From: JACOND01 sp965202795
GTDB taxonomy: Bacteria > Bdellovibrionota > Bdellovibrionia > Bdellovibrionales > UBA1609
DNA: 64,000 nt
NCBI GenBank assembly: GCA_965202795.1
Contig: OZ241848.1
Span: 1,488,001 to 1,552,000 of the forward strand
Direction of reading: 5' to 3'
Shown piece after piece: positions 23,585 to 33,700 of this stretch; the first letter of the stretch is position 1, and each line of letters opens with the position of its first letter. The notes under the pieces are model-generated. The model ran no database searches and was not told the origin of the DNA. It saw nothing but the letters and a program-made list of their open reading frames with translations. A program made the position numbers and the translations under genes.

Positions 23585-25609
23585 ATGCAAAATCAAAACG
23601 AGAGTTTTCAGCGGGCGCGCGCAGGCGCCGGGCATTGGGGCAAAGCCTGCAATAAAAAAGAGACAGCTGGTTTGAATGTTCGCTGTCGCTTAACGATGCC
23701 GGAAATCACAGAGCTTAGCGATCAGGCGCTGCTCTCCCAGACAAGGCTTTTGGTTCAAAAAGAGCGGAGCCTTCATGTTCAGGTTTTTCGCCATTTGCGG
23801 GAGATTGAGGCCCGGCAGCTGTATTTTTCTGAAGGCTATGCCAGCTTGTTTGACTATGCTGTCAGGGGCCTTGGATACAGCAAAGGGGCGGCCTTCCGCC
23901 GCATCAAGGCCATGAGGCTTTGCCGGGATGAGCCGGAAACTCTGGAGAAGATTAAATCCGGCAGGCTGAGCCTTTGCGCCGCAAGCCAGCTTCAGAGTTT
24001 TTTTGAAAAGCAAAAAAAAGAGGAGTCCCGTTTAAAAAATGATTTAAAAAAAGCTTCTGAGTTTGATTTGTCTGGACAGTCTATAAAACAGCGGGGAGAG
24101 CTTGAATTGAAAGGCGCCGCAGGCTCAGCGCTGCGGGAAAAAAACAAAACCCTTGCGCCAGAACAGGGATGCTTGCAGTCAGGCTCAGCGCCAGGGCCAG
24201 ACAAAAGCGGAGGTTCGGCGCCGGGATCTTTTTGGGGGGAGCGCGCCGCTCCGCAGAGCAATCGCGCGCCAGGCCCTGACGCCGCCATGCAAAAGCAGTT
24301 TATGGCCGGGGAGGCTTGGCGGGGGCCAGCCTTTGAGGCGGACAAAAGTCCAGCTCTGGAGAGGGAGAAAAAGCTGGCGCTGATTGAGAAGGCGGAGGGC
24401 TGCTCATCCCGCGAGACGGAGAGGCTGCTTTTGGAGGAGGCGCCGGATTCAAAGAGGCTTTTGCAAAAAGATCAGGTCCGTTTTTTGGGAGAGGGCCGGT
24501 TTGAGCTGAAAGCTGTGATTGACGGGGAAACGCGCGGGAAGCTGGAGCGGTTAAAGTTTTTGCTTTCCCATAAGAATCCTTCTATGGGTTATGGGGAGTT
24601 GCTGGGGAATTTATTGGATTTAGGCTTAAAAAAGCATGATCCCAGCCTTCGCGGCAAAAAGCCTTCTCAAAAGCTGAGCGCAAGCGAGCAGTCAGACAGG
24701 AGCGAAAGCGAGCAGTCAGACAGGAGCGAAAGCGAGCAGTCAGACAGGAGCGAAAGCGAGCAGTCAGACAGGAGCGCAAGCGCGCATTCAGACAGGAGCG
24801 CAAGCGCGCATTCAGACAGGAGCTTGGGGGCAAAAATAAAAGCGCCCGCGCAGGCTTCGCTGCTGCGCCCGCAGTCAGGCTCAGCGCCGGGCCCCGGGAA
24901 TAGCAAAAATTCAGTGACAGGGCCAGAGAAAAGCGGAGGTTCGGCGCCGGGATCTAAGGGAAAGCCAGCAGGCGCGGCGCCTGGGTTAGGGAAAAACGCG
25001 GGTTCGGCGCCGGGCCCGGAGGAAAACAAACCGCCGCGAGGAGGAACGGCCGCGAGGCCGGCCCAGCAAACAGGCTCAGCGCTGGGATCTAAGGGAAAGC
25101 CAGCAGGCTCAGCGCCTGGGTCAGGGGAAAACAAATGGCCGGGAGGAGGAATGGCCGGGAGGCCGGCCCAGCAAGGAACGGCTGCGAGGCCGGCCCAACA
25201 GACGGGTTCGGCGCTGGGATCTAAGGGAAAGCCAGCAGGCGCGGCGCCGGGATCGGGCAAAATCGGAGGTTCGGCGCTGGGATCTTTTGGGAGGGAGCGC
25301 GCTGCTCCGCAGCGCAAGCGCGCGCCGGGGCCGCCGGGGGGAAGCAGATATATCCCCGCGGAAGTCAAAAGGCTTGTATGGGCAAGAGATCAGGGCCGCT
25401 GCTCTTATGTCAATCCCAAAACCGGGCGGAGATGCGGCTCCCGGTATATGATTCAAATGGATCATATTAAGCCATATTCCCTGGGGGGCTTGTCCACAAA
25501 AGAAAACATGAGATTGTTATGCGCCGGCCATAACCGGTTTCGGGCGCGGCAGACATTTCCCGCATCCAGGCGGCTTGCAGCTCCCGCCCGGCCCCCTGAT
25601 TTTGCCTGA
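23585..25609 (+). CDS. HNH endonuclease with repeat-expanded linker
   Basis: 674 residues. The N-terminal domain (ELSDQALLSQTRLLVQKER, HLREIEARQLYFSEGYASLF, GYSKGAAFRRIKAMRL) is the conserved helical domain of HNH proteins frequent in Bdellovibrio-like genomes. The C-terminus is an HNH nuclease: RCSYVNPKTGRRCGS, QMDHIKPYSLGG, ENMRLLCAGHNRFRA, with zinc-type cysteine and histidine ligands. Between them lies a 400-residue linker built from an 8-residue tandem repeat (SEQSDRSE, 24 bp, about six copies at 24684-24824) and many family B units (GSAPGSKGKPAGSAPG) and A units (RPAQQTGSALG). Start at ATG 23585 after AAGGAG. Probably a mobile or DNA-uptake related nuclease; role unknown. Confidence 0.8.
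   Translation: MQNQNESFQRARAGAGHWGKACNKKETAGLNVRCRLTMPEITELSDQALLSQTRLLVQKERSLHVQVFRHLREIEARQLYFSEGYASLFDYAVRGLGYSKGAAFRRIKAMRLCRDEPETLEKIKSGRLSLCAASQLQSFFEKQKKEESRLKNDLKKASEFDLSGQSIKQRGELELKGAAGSALREKNKTLAPEQGCLQSGSAPGPDKSGGSAPGSFWGERAAPQSNRAPGPDAAMQKQFMAGEAWRGPAFEADKSPALEREKKLALIEKAEGCSSRETERLLLEEAPDSKRLLQKDQVRFLGEGRFELKAVIDGETRGKLERLKFLLSHKNPSMGYGELLGNLLDLGLKKHDPSLRGKKPSQKLSASEQSDRSESEQSDRSESEQSDRSESEQSDRSASAHSDRSASAHSDRSLGAKIKAPAQASLLRPQSGSAPGPGNSKNSVTGPEKSGGSAPGSKGKPAGAAPGLGKNAGSAPGPEENKPPRGGTAARPAQQTGSALGSKGKPAGSAPGSGENKWPGGGMAGRPAQQGTAARPAQQTGSALGSKGKPAGAAPGSGKIGGSALGSFGRERAAPQRKRAPGPPGGSRYIPAEVKRLVWARDQGRCSYVNPKTGRRCGSRYMIQMDHIKPYSLGGLSTKENMRLLCAGHNRFRARQTFPASRRLAAPARPPDFA
24684..24830 (+). 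repeat. 24-bp tandem repeat inside the HNH gene
   Basis: About six copies of AGCGAGCAGTCAGACAGGAG-CGAA (last two with GCGCATTCA). It encodes SEQSDRSE units in frame; copy number changes would stay in frame. Confidence 0.9.
24870..25330 (+). repeat. Repeat family B (and some A) inside the HNH gene
   Basis: At least eight copies of GGCTCAGCGCTGGGATCTAA-type units, interleaved with family A text (GGAACGGCCGCGAGGCCGGC). All are kept in frame. Confidence 0.85.
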
Positions 25610-26044
25610 TATTTCTTGTGACAAAAAAACCTTATAGTTTTAAAGGCTTGGAAGCTATGGAAATTGCCTTATATCATAACCTTGGAAACCTCCCGGATCC
25701 CCCAAAAGCGGCCCACAGATTCCTTTAAAGAGGCAAAAACACAAGCTGAACCCAGGCGCTATAAGCGCCGAAAAGGGGGGTTAACCGGGCTTTTTGCGGC
25801 CTGTTTTGGCTGTTTTCCGGGGGAATCGCGGCCATAACAGACATCCAGAGTCCCTGTTTTCCTTCTGAGGGAACGGAGCGGGGGAGGGGGGGCGCTGCGG
25901 CCATCCCGCCCCAGGGCCGGGGCGGGCGGGAGAAAAATTTAACTATGCCGCCTAACTGCCCGATAAGAGGGGCATGGGCGCGGATCATCATGCGAGTCCC
26001 GCCAAAAATTCGCGCCGCTCGCCATAATGCCAGGAGATGAGCCG
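25610..26044. other. Gene-free stretch with palindrome
   Basis: Contains the second GGCGCT-ATA-AGCGCC palindrome (25755-25769) with about 80 bp of flank related to 22710-22800. No open frame of merit. Confidence 0.6.
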
Positions 26045-26668
26045 ATGATTTTAAGCCTCTTTCGCTCAAAGATTTTCCGCATTGCCAGCGCCTTCCTCCT
26101 GGTTTCCGCCGCCGCTGTTTTTTTTGCGGGCTTTTTTGAAACAGGGAAAATCAAGAATGATTTTCTGCTTGAAAATGTGATAGGGCCGCGCTGCGGGGCT
26201 GTTTTGCGGGCGCGCGCATGCCTCTGGCAAAATCATTCAAAAGCTCTTGATAAATGCGCCGCCGAGCTGGACAGCATGAACAAAATTTTCAAAAAGACCG
26301 CGGAGAGGGCCAAAGGCCGGGGAGCCATCCAGATGAGCGGGCAAGAGGCGCTTGCGTTTAAAACATTTGTCCAGCTGCGGGACGCCTCAAACAAAAAATT
26401 TGCAAAATGCCAGCTCAAAAGCTTTAAAAAACAAATGAAAAGCCTGAAAAAAAAGGGGGGGATTGTTCTGCAGGCGGGAAAATCCGCCTCCTTTGCGCTT
26501 GTGGATGAGCAAATCATCCGCGGATGCTATCTGGAAAAATTCAATAAATATATCGCTTTGGCCGAAAAATGGTCCGCCGCCGGCGAATGCAGCGCCATCC
26601 CGGCCCGGCCAGAGCCTGAGACAGGCGGAGGCGGGCCGCCGGGGGAAGGGGGGCCAGAGTCTGTTTAA
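26045..26668 (+). CDS. Membrane-anchored protein of unknown function
   Basis: 207 residues with an N-terminal membrane anchor or signal (IASAFLLVSAAAVFFAGFF) and a basic helical body containing five cysteines (RCGAVLRARACLW, DKCAAEL, AKCQLKS, RGCYLEKF, GECSA), the spacing expected of a folded periplasmic domain. The end is Pro/Gly-rich. AGGAG stands 8 nt before ATG 26045. Not recognised. Confidence 0.6.
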   Translation: MILSLFRSKIFRIASAFLLVSAAAVFFAGFFETGKIKNDFLLENVIGPRCGAVLRARACLWQNHSKALDKCAAELDSMNKIFKKTAERAKGRGAIQMSGQEALAFKTFVQLRDASNKKFAKCQLKSFKKQMKSLKKKGGIVLQAGKSASFALVDEQIIRGCYLEKFNKYIALAEKWSAAGECSAIPARPEPETGGGGPPGEGGPESV

Positions 26669-26753
26669 CTGATTCTGAAACTCAGGAATATTTATGAAAT
26701 CTTTAAGCAAGGTTTGCGTTGGCGGCTTGTCCGCCGCGCCGGCAAAGCATGCC

Positions 26754-27218
26754 TTATCTGCCGGAGTTTTGTATCTGTCTCCACTCTCGATCTTCATGAT
26801 ACTCATCCCAGGAGTCATACTCCTTCGGGACTTCCTTGACTTTATTCCAAAAGCTCCTGACCTTGCCTTTGGCTTTGCTGACAGCCTCTTGTCTTTGCCG
26901 GGTTCTGACGGCGGCATGGGATGTTTTTAGGTGTTCAAGCTGCTGTTGTTTTTTTTGAAGCGCAGTTTTTAGGCTGACAATCTTACTTTGCAGTCTTCTG
27001 GCTATTTCCTCCAGATGCGGAATATCCCAATTGATCGTCCCCGGCAATTTTTTCATTTTGTTAAATTCCCTCTTGACTGCATTGTGATCAAACTCCGCGC
27101 CTTGAAACCAGCTGGCCTCCGCCGCGCCAGGGGGGCCAAAGGCTGGCAAAAGCATGCCGGCCATAAAGGCCATAAGCCCCACAAAAAATCCGCTTTTTTT
27201 GATTTTTAGAGATATCAT
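26754..27218 (-). CDS. Exported coiled-coil protein
   Basis: 154 residues. A signal peptide (FFVGLMAFMAGMLLPAFGPPG, cut after AEA or AAEAS) is followed by a helical body with a clear coiled coil (RRLQSKIVSLKTALQKKQQQ). No family recognised. GGGAGGGA precedes the ATG at 27218. It resembles the next gene (27371-27799) in plan: export signal plus coiled coil, same strand, 150 nt apart. Confidence 0.65.
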   Translation of the reverse strand: MISLKIKKSGFFVGLMAFMAGMLLPAFGPPGAAEASWFQGAEFDHNAVKREFNKMKKLPGTINWDIPHLEEIARRLQSKIVSLKTALQKKQQQLEHLKTSHAAVRTRQRQEAVSKAKGKVRSFWNKVKEVPKEYDSWDEYHEDREWRQIQNSGR

Positions 27219-27370
27219 CGTTTTGTCCCTCCCTTGGTTTTATGCCGTTTTTATGCGGCTGTTTTTATGCGGCAGGCCCAAAATTTTTCAGATGCCGCGT
27301 CTTTTCCCATGCTGGAATTTATGAGCCTGTTTATTTAAGATCTGGCTCTGAATGTTTTTCCCTCAAGCCG

Positions 27371-27799
27371 TCACCGCCCATTGCCGCCGTGACTCGGCCG
27401 ATCACTATGCCGCATGGGCCTTCCCCTATCATTAATGAATTTAATCTCCTCGTCCAGCCGCTGAATCTCATCCTCCAGCTTTTGAATCTGCTGAATGGCG
27501 TCCCTTGCGTCGCGCTGCAGCCGGGTTATTCTTTTTAGATGATTTTCAGCCTGGGTCTCCATATAGTTGAGCTTCCGCTCAAAAGCCTCCTCAGGAGGCA
27601 TGTTGGCGTAAGTGTCTGGAAGGGAATTTGCGAAAGAGGAATATCCAAAAAGCGCGAGCGCTGCGGCGAGAATCAAGCCGCTAAAGCCGGCAGCATGAGG
27701 GGGGCAGCCCCCGCCGCCCGCAATCATTCCATCAGAATATCTGTTTTTTTGACTGTTTTTGCGCCTGTTTGGCCCATAAACTGAAAGCTTATTTGTCAT
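27371..27799 (-). CDS. Exported or membrane-anchored coiled-coil protein
   Basis: 142 residues from ATG 27799, which follows AAGGAGGGGCAATAAA; the open frame extends 56 codons further upstream without a start signal. A hydrophobic segment (GFSGLILAAALALFGYSSFANS) at about residues 36-57 looks like a late signal peptide or anchor; the rest is a coiled coil (NHLKRITRLQRDARDAIQQI, KLEDEIQRLDEEIKFI) with a basic tail. Function unknown. Confidence 0.65.
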   Translation of the reverse strand: MTNKLSVYGPNRRKNSQKNRYSDGMIAGGGGCPPHAAGFSGLILAAALALFGYSSFANSLPDTYANMPPEEAFERKLNYMETQAENHLKRITRLQRDARDAIQQIQKLEDEIQRLDEEIKFINDRGRPMRHSDRPSHGGNGR

Positions 27800-28338
27800 T
27801 TTATTGCCCCTCCTTAATTTAAATATAAAATCGGCTCGCTTTGATTTTTTGTCAGCCGCTGCCCAGATCCCAGATATTGCCCGGCTTATGCCCGCCGCGG
27901 GTGATATTTGCTGGCAACTCAATCCAGTATAGCGCAATTTATGGCCTGGCCCGCAAAATCCGGCCAAAAGCCCGGCAGCGCCCCAGCGGCCCCAGAGGGC
28001 CGGCGAAAAAAAAGCGCCTCAAAGTGTCTCATTTTATGAGAATTTTATGAGAATTTTTGGTTTTTTATGCCGATTCGCCCTAATATTTCAGATATCTTTC
28101 CAGCAAAAAAACCAGAAAACTCATGCAAAACCAGAATTTGCGGGCAAAAACCGGGCCGCCGCCGGAGCGCGGGGAGCTTGACATGGCTGATCCAGGAGGG
28201 GTATGCTGTTTTTGCCGGGGCTGTATTGTTTTTTGCAAAAACCTGGTTTTTTTGCGGAAAAATTTCAGGGGGCGAAAAAAAAACCCGGCCGTTTTCCTGC
28301 AATGGCTGTCCAGAAATCCGCTTTGCCGGGGCCGGCAG
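27800..28338. other. Intergenic region between divergent genes
   Basis: Carries GTGTCTCATTTTATGAGAATTTTATGAGAA near 28023-28050, which shares AAGTGTCTCATTTT with the ends of the 138-bp segment at 14905-15042. The open frame from 28123 to 28338 continues into the radical SAM gene but has no family match or ribosome site, so it is treated as leader. Confidence 0.5.
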
Positions 28339-29664
28339 ATGAAGCTTCCAAAAACTTTTTGCGTAATTCCCTTTGTCCACCTCAGCGCGAGGCCTGACGG
28401 CCTGGCCCGCCTGTGCTGCGCCGCAAAGGGGCTTCTGGAAACAGAGAAAAAACAGGCGAACAGCCATGCTGAGAGCCTTGCCGGCTGCAAGCCGCCGGAG
28501 CCTTTGCGCTTTGACAGGCGCTCCCTTCAGGAGATATGGAACAGCGAGGCCCTGAAATCCATTCGCCTGGCGATGCTGCGGGGCGAAAAGCTCAAAGCCT
28601 GCGCAAACTGCTATGCGGAGGAGCGGACCGGAAAAACCTCAAAGCGGACAAGGGAAAACAAAAACTTCCTGTCCCAGAATTACAGCCGGTTTGCCGAGGC
28701 GGCTGCCTGCGGCGGGCGGCTTTCCGGGAATCCTGTTTATTTGGATCTGAGGCTGGGGAATCTCTGCAATTTGAAATGCCGCTCCTGCGGGCCGCTGTTT
28801 TCCTCAGCCTGGGCGGAGGAGATCCGCCGCCGCCAGTCAGCTTATGAGGGGGAGCCTGCGCTGAAAGAAGCCTTCAGTGATGGCTATAAGGGGGCTCTTC
28901 GCCGGCAGAGGCAGTTTTCCAGCTGGTTTAAGGCGGGCGTTTTTCTTGAGACCATCTCTAAAGTCAGGGGCGGCGTCCAAAAAAATTATCTTTCGGGAGG
29001 CGAGCCTCTTCTGATTAAAGATCAGCTGGCCCTTATTGACCGCTTTGCGGAGTCTTCAGGGGCGCGGCAAATCACAGTCAGCCTTCACTCAAACCTCACC
29101 AGGCTTCCCGCCGCTTTTTTGGAAAAGCTTTCCGCCTTTAAGCGGATTGACTTTGGCGCCAGCATTGACGCCTTTGGCAGCCGCAATAACTGGCTTCGCG
29201 CGCCCAGCAGGTTCTTTTTGATTGAAAAAAACATGGAAAGTCTTTGCGCGGCGGCAAAAAAGCGCAAAAACATCGCCCCTTACATAAACTGCGTGACAAG
29301 CGCCTATAATATTCTCTCTCTGAGCGGGCTGCTGGACTGGTCCCGCAGCCTTGAGGCGCGCTTTGGCCTGGCCGTTCCGGTTCATTTTGACATGCTCCAC
29401 TGGCCGGCCTTTCAGCATATCTCTGTTTTGAGGGGGGAGCTGCGGGCCAGGGCCGCAAAAAATCTAAAGGCCGCCAGCCGCCGCTATAAGCTCCGGGAGC
29501 AGGAGGAAAACGGCCTCAGCCATCTGATCCGTATTTTGGAGTCTCCGCCGCCGTCCCGCGCGGATTCCCTTAGAAAACAGCTTCTCAGCGCAACCGCCGC
29601 CATAGACAAAATCAGAGGGGAAAGCTTTTTTAAATCCTTCCCAGAGTTTGAAGGCCGGTTTTAA
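28339..29664 (+). CDS. Twitch-domain radical SAM protein
   Basis: 441-residue iron-sulfur enzyme that should cleave S-adenosylmethionine. Residues 143-150 give the C-x3-C-x2-C cluster motif in RLGNLCNLKCRSCGP, and YLSGGEPLLIKDQ is the following GGE motif. The N-terminal part has SPASM/twitch-like cysteines (PFVHLSARPDGLARLCCAAK, CANCYAEE) placed before the radical SAM core, as in the 'twitch domain-containing' family of Bdellovibrio relatives. No peptide substrate gene or maturation partner is adjacent, so the target is unknown. Start set at ATG 28339 (MKLPKTFC); a frame start at 28123 adds 72 unmatched residues. Confidence 0.8.
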   Translation: MKLPKTFCVIPFVHLSARPDGLARLCCAAKGLLETEKKQANSHAESLAGCKPPEPLRFDRRSLQEIWNSEALKSIRLAMLRGEKLKACANCYAEERTGKTSKRTRENKNFLSQNYSRFAEAAACGGRLSGNPVYLDLRLGNLCNLKCRSCGPLFSSAWAEEIRRRQSAYEGEPALKEAFSDGYKGALRRQRQFSSWFKAGVFLETISKVRGGVQKNYLSGGEPLLIKDQLALIDRFAESSGARQITVSLHSNLTRLPAAFLEKLSAFKRIDFGASIDAFGSRNNWLRAPSRFFLIEKNMESLCAAAKKRKNIAPYINCVTSAYNILSLSGLLDWSRSLEARFGLAVPVHFDMLHWPAFQHISVLRGELRARAAKNLKAASRRYKLREQEENGLSHLIRILESPPPSRADSLRKQLLSATAAIDKIRGESFFKSFPEFEGRF

Positions 29665-29703
29665 CCTTTTTTATGCGGGAGCCTGCTTTCCGCGCCCGGG
29701 GCT

Positions 29704-30210
29704 TTAGGGGCTGGGGAGCCGCGCCCTGGATCCGCCGGCGGGCAAAATGCCTGAGACTGTTTTTGAAATCCACAGAGCTGTCCCGGCAAGGGCTGAAATG
29801 CCAATAGACCACAAAATGATCCTGGCGCCTCTTTCCTGATTCATGGATTCAATTTGGAGGCGGTGGCCGGTCCCCTCAACAAGGCACATATAAAATGTTT
29901 TCGCGCTGACTGTTTTTTTGCCTTTGAGGCCCCGCGCGCCTTTCAGCGAGTTTTGAACACTCCGGCAGTAGGCCTGAATATCCTCTTCGCCAGACGAATA
30001 ATACCCCTCCAGGCTCTGGCAGCTGACAAGGCTGAGAGACATAAACAGCGCCAGCGCGGGATGGGCGCGGCGGCTATTGGATCGCGCGCCTGTATTTGGA
30101 AAAGGCCCTCCGGTAGCTGGAGTAAGCCCGGCTTTCTTTTCTTGCCGCGTCTCTGTAGCTGTCATAAGCCTCGTCATAGTCTTTTCTGATTTGAGCGTAA
30201 TTTTCCCCAT
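29704..30210 (-). CDS. Small lipoprotein with C-terminal membrane segment
   Basis: Up to 168 residues. ALALFMSLSLVSCQSLEGYY is a lipoprotein signal with a lipobox-like L-V-S-C; the true start may be one of several internal codons, because the first 40 residues do not look like a signal. A second hydrophobic helix (IILWSIGISALAGTALWI) lies near the end. It overlaps the 3' end of the next upstream gene by about 135 nt in another frame, so translation may start later. Confidence 0.5.
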   Translation of the reverse strand: MGKITLKSEKTMTRLMTATETRQEKKAGLTPATGGPFPNTGARSNSRRAHPALALFMSLSLVSCQSLEGYYSSGEEDIQAYCRSVQNSLKGARGLKGKKTVSAKTFYMCLVEGTGHRLQIESMNQERGARIILWSIGISALAGTALWISKTVSGILPAGGSRARLPSP

Positions 30211-30676
30211 CGCGCCCAGCCCTCCTTAAGTCATCCTCCGCATCCTTAAGGTCCTCCTCGGCCTCATCAAAATCGCCGCGGGCATCGTCCAGATCATCCT
30301 CGGCCTCATTCAGATCCTCCAGAGCTTTTTCGGCCTCTTTGCTGAGGCTGGCCTGCCCGCTGTTCAGCGCGCCCCCGGACACCGCATCAGCCAGGGCCAG
30401 GCTTGCCCGATCACACTCTTTCAGCGACACAAACCCGTAATCCTGAAAAGCGCCCCTCTGGCAGACTTTGCCCTCAATATACTCTTCGGCCTCTTTTTTA
30501 AAGCAGCTCTCATCATAATCGCAATCGCTGTGGATCTGCCGCAGCTTTTTTTGCAGGCTGTCCCAAAAAACCGCTTTTCCAGCGTAATTAGAGGCTATGG
30601 CTAGAAGATTTTGATCCAAATGGCAGCCTGAAAGGCAGCTGAGGAGGAGAGCGGCTGAGAGAAATGCCCGGCCCAT
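30074..30676 (-). CDS. Lipoprotein with acidic coiled-coil repeat
   Basis: 200 residues from ATG 30676. MGRAFLSAALLLSCLSGCHL is a textbook lipoprotein signal (lipobox L-S-G-C). The middle has cysteines (SDCDYDESCFKKE); residues 120-160 are a strongly acidic heptad repeat (LNEAEDDLDDARGDFDEAEE) followed by Tyr/Arg/Ala-rich sequence (DSYRDAARKESRAYSSYRR). No family recognised. It lies 80 nt below the tamB stop on the same strand. Confidence 0.65.
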   Translation of the reverse strand: MGRAFLSAALLLSCLSGCHLDQNLLAIASNYAGKAVFWDSLQKKLRQIHSDCDYDESCFKKEAEEYIEGKVCQRGAFQDYGFVSLKECDRASLALADAVSGGALNSGQASLSKEAEKALEDLNEAEDDLDDARGDFDEAEEDLKDAEDDLRRAGRDGENYAQIRKDYDEAYDSYRDAARKESRAYSSYRRAFSKYRRAIQ

Positions 30677-30755
30677 AAGGCTTTCAGCATATTTGATCGG
30701 GCGCCAAAAAGCAAGCGGTTTCCGCCCATTGAGCTCTGATCCGCCCCCCCAAATC

Positions 30756-33700
30756 CTAAAAATCTGTTTTAAATTCAAAGTCCAGCCCCATTTTTTCGTT
30801 TTGAGCCTGCTCCTGTTTTTGCCGCTCTGTCCGCTCCCAAAAGCCGGAAAGCGAAATGTTTTTTTTCAAAAAATACTTGACCCGCGCGCCGCTTTCCGGA
30901 AACTCCTCCACTGTCCGGCTGACAGAGGTTTTCAGCCGGTCAAGCCAGCTTTTTTTCAGTATGATTTTCGTCACCGGCTCGCTGTTTTCGTTAATATGGG
31001 GGGCTATGTCCAAATTCAGCCCCAAAGCGCTTTCAACCTCTCTGTTCAGCCTTGACTGCAAAAGAAAGGAGCCTAAAAGCTGATAAGAGTACTGCCCCGC
31101 CTTGGCGTCAAAATAACGGGAGCCGGCGCCGGAGGCCAGCATGGATATAATTTCCCTCTCATTCATAACCGGCCGGCTGCTGAGCGAAAAATCCAGATCA
31201 TTGGCGGGGCCGCTGACAGCCAGAGCTATCCGGTATTCTGTGGAGCTGTCCGCGTCATCCTCAAAAGCGTCAAGAGGCTTGGCTTCAAACAGGGTCTGCG
31301 CCCTAATGTCTAAAATGGGATTGTCAGGGGGGGAGCTTTCAAAAACAGCCTCTCCGGAATTGATGGAAAACTCCCGCCCCCTGAAAGTGATAAAATGCCT
31401 TTCCCGCTTTTTTGAGAGCTGAAAGCCCCCCGACAAACGCAGCGCCTTCAAAGGCCCCTGAACATGCGCCCCGCCCTCAATGGCGGAACGGACCAAATCA
31501 TTGTTGATGAAGATGGGGTTTTTTGTCCGGGTCTGCATATCCAGGCGGAAAAGGTCCGGCCCCCCGGCGCGCTCCTCCTCCTCATAAGCCGGAAAATTAT
31601 ATTTAATGCCCCCCGCCGGGCGGGAGAATTTTTTTGTAATAGTCCCCGAGTCAATAAAATAGCCGCCCTTTATCAGGTAAGGGGGCTTTTCGCCTTTGAT
31701 ATGCGCCCGCCCGCTGCCTTTTGTGTGAAATCCCTCTGGAAGATTCAGGCTGACATGCGCAAACTCCAGAGGAATATCAACAGACACGGGATCAGAAAAG
31801 TTATAGGACAGGCGCGCGCCTCTGGCCTCAACTGATCCCCCGCCCGCATCGCTTTCAAAGCGCGGAATATGGATTTTATTGCCGTCTATTTTTATCAGCG
31901 CCTTGATGTTTGCAAAATCCGGCAGCGCCGGCAGGGCAAAAAAGCCGTTTGTTATTTGAATCCAGCCCCTGGGGTTTGAGGCCAGATTCAAAAAGGGGTT
32001 TGAAGAGGCGCCGGCAGCCGGGCCGCCGCCGCCTCCGGCCTGGATCCGCGCCTGGACATCCCCCTCCAGGCCCTCCAGAAAAGGAAAAAAGGCGGAGAAC
32101 AGGCTGAGGGAGCTTTTCCCGGCAATCAGAATGCGGCCATCCCCGGTTTGCCGAAGCTTAAGCTCCTTTTTGCCGCGGTGGGAAAAATCCGCCGGCGAAA
32201 AGCGCCATTGGCCCTCCCGAAGGGAAATTGAAAAAGGCTTTTTGTTTTTCAGCTTTTGGCTGCCCTTTGAGATCTCCAGCCTGCTGACACTGATTTTTCC
32301 CAAGGCCCTCCCCGGCCTGATAAAAAAAGAGCACTCCCCTGTCAGTTTGGAGCTGTAGTCCGCCGCCGCGCTCCGGCTTTTGGCCGAAAAAGCCCTGATG
32401 ATATCCCAGTCTTTAAAGCTCCCCTGAAAGGCAAACGGGCCTTTGCCTGAAAAAGACCCGCTGATCCCGCTCACAGAAACCGCGCCCATTAAATCCCCTG
32501 AAAGCGAAAACCTGTCCCCGTCAATATCAGCCTTCAGCTTTGTGTCCCTCACAGGGTAAGTGTAGAGAAAGCTGTCTGTGACGGCAAGCCTGCCGGCGGC
32601 CCGCGGCCGGGAAAGCGGGCCCGTCACTTTAAGGCGCAGGCTGGCAATCCCCGACTGGTTCAGGGGAAGGGCGCTGTTTAGGGTTTCTATTTGCTCTAAG
32701 TAAAGGCCATCCCCTTTAAAGTCCAAATCCAAATGAAACCGGCTGTCAAAGCTGCCGCTCCCCTCAATCATTCCGTTTCCCTTTTTTGCCGTGAGGGATT
32801 TGACAAGCCCCTTTCCATTGGCAGAGGATATGTCAAAGCTGATTCTCTGAAATGTCTCCTCTTTTATGGAGGCGCTGAAAAGATTCCCCTTCAGGCTGAA
32901 CTCAGGATGTTTTTTGGCTGCCGCCGGGCCTGGGGACAGGCTTGAATCCCTGCCTGACTCTCTGTTTGATTCCCAGGGAATCCGCGCGCGAAAAGCCATC
33001 TCCCCGGTTCCCTTGACCAAAAAGGGAAGCGGGAGTCTGGCCGCTGCCGCCTTTTGGAGGTCGCGGGCGTCTAAAAAAGGGAAAAAGCCTTTCAAAAAAA
33101 ACTCCCTTTTTTGAAAGTCAATGGCAGCCTCTCCCGAATAAGCGCTTGTGCCTGGAGAGCCTTTCCAGCCGGAAAACTCAAGGCGCCCGCTTTGAAACTG
33201 GGGCTTTTTGTATTGAAAGCGGCTGGAGATGTTTTCCAGCCGCCAGCCGCCCGCCTCAAAAAGCGGGGACTTGAGCCGGCCCCCGGCTTTAAACGCTCCG
33301 CCCCGCGCCTCCGCAAAGCCCCCGCTGACATACAGCTCGCCCTTTAGGGGAACAGGCGCATGGAACTGGATGTCTTCGGGGAGGCTCGCGTAGCCATCAA
33401 GCGAAAGGGCCAGTTTTTTTGAGGAGAGCGGAAAATTTCCAGAAATTTTTAAAAAAGCGGAGGTTTCTTTTTTCCCAAGAATCTCAAAATTCAGCCGCCG
33501 ATTCTGCCACTTTCCCTTTAAAGCCGCGCTCATGTCATAGAGGGAGGCCAGGCTCTCTCCGCCGCTGTAAACAGAAACGCGCCGGCTTTGGAGATCCGCC
33601 TCGCAGCTGAGGGATTTGAGGCTGATCTGCCCCTGGCAAACCGCGGAGCCGGACAAATCAGCTTTTGCGGGGAAGCCCTTTTGGCGCGCAAGCTCTTCAG

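Noticed and set aside
28123..28338. N-terminal extension of the radical SAM protein
   Set aside because: Open but without ribosome site or family similarity; the internal ATG at 28339 starts the conserved part.
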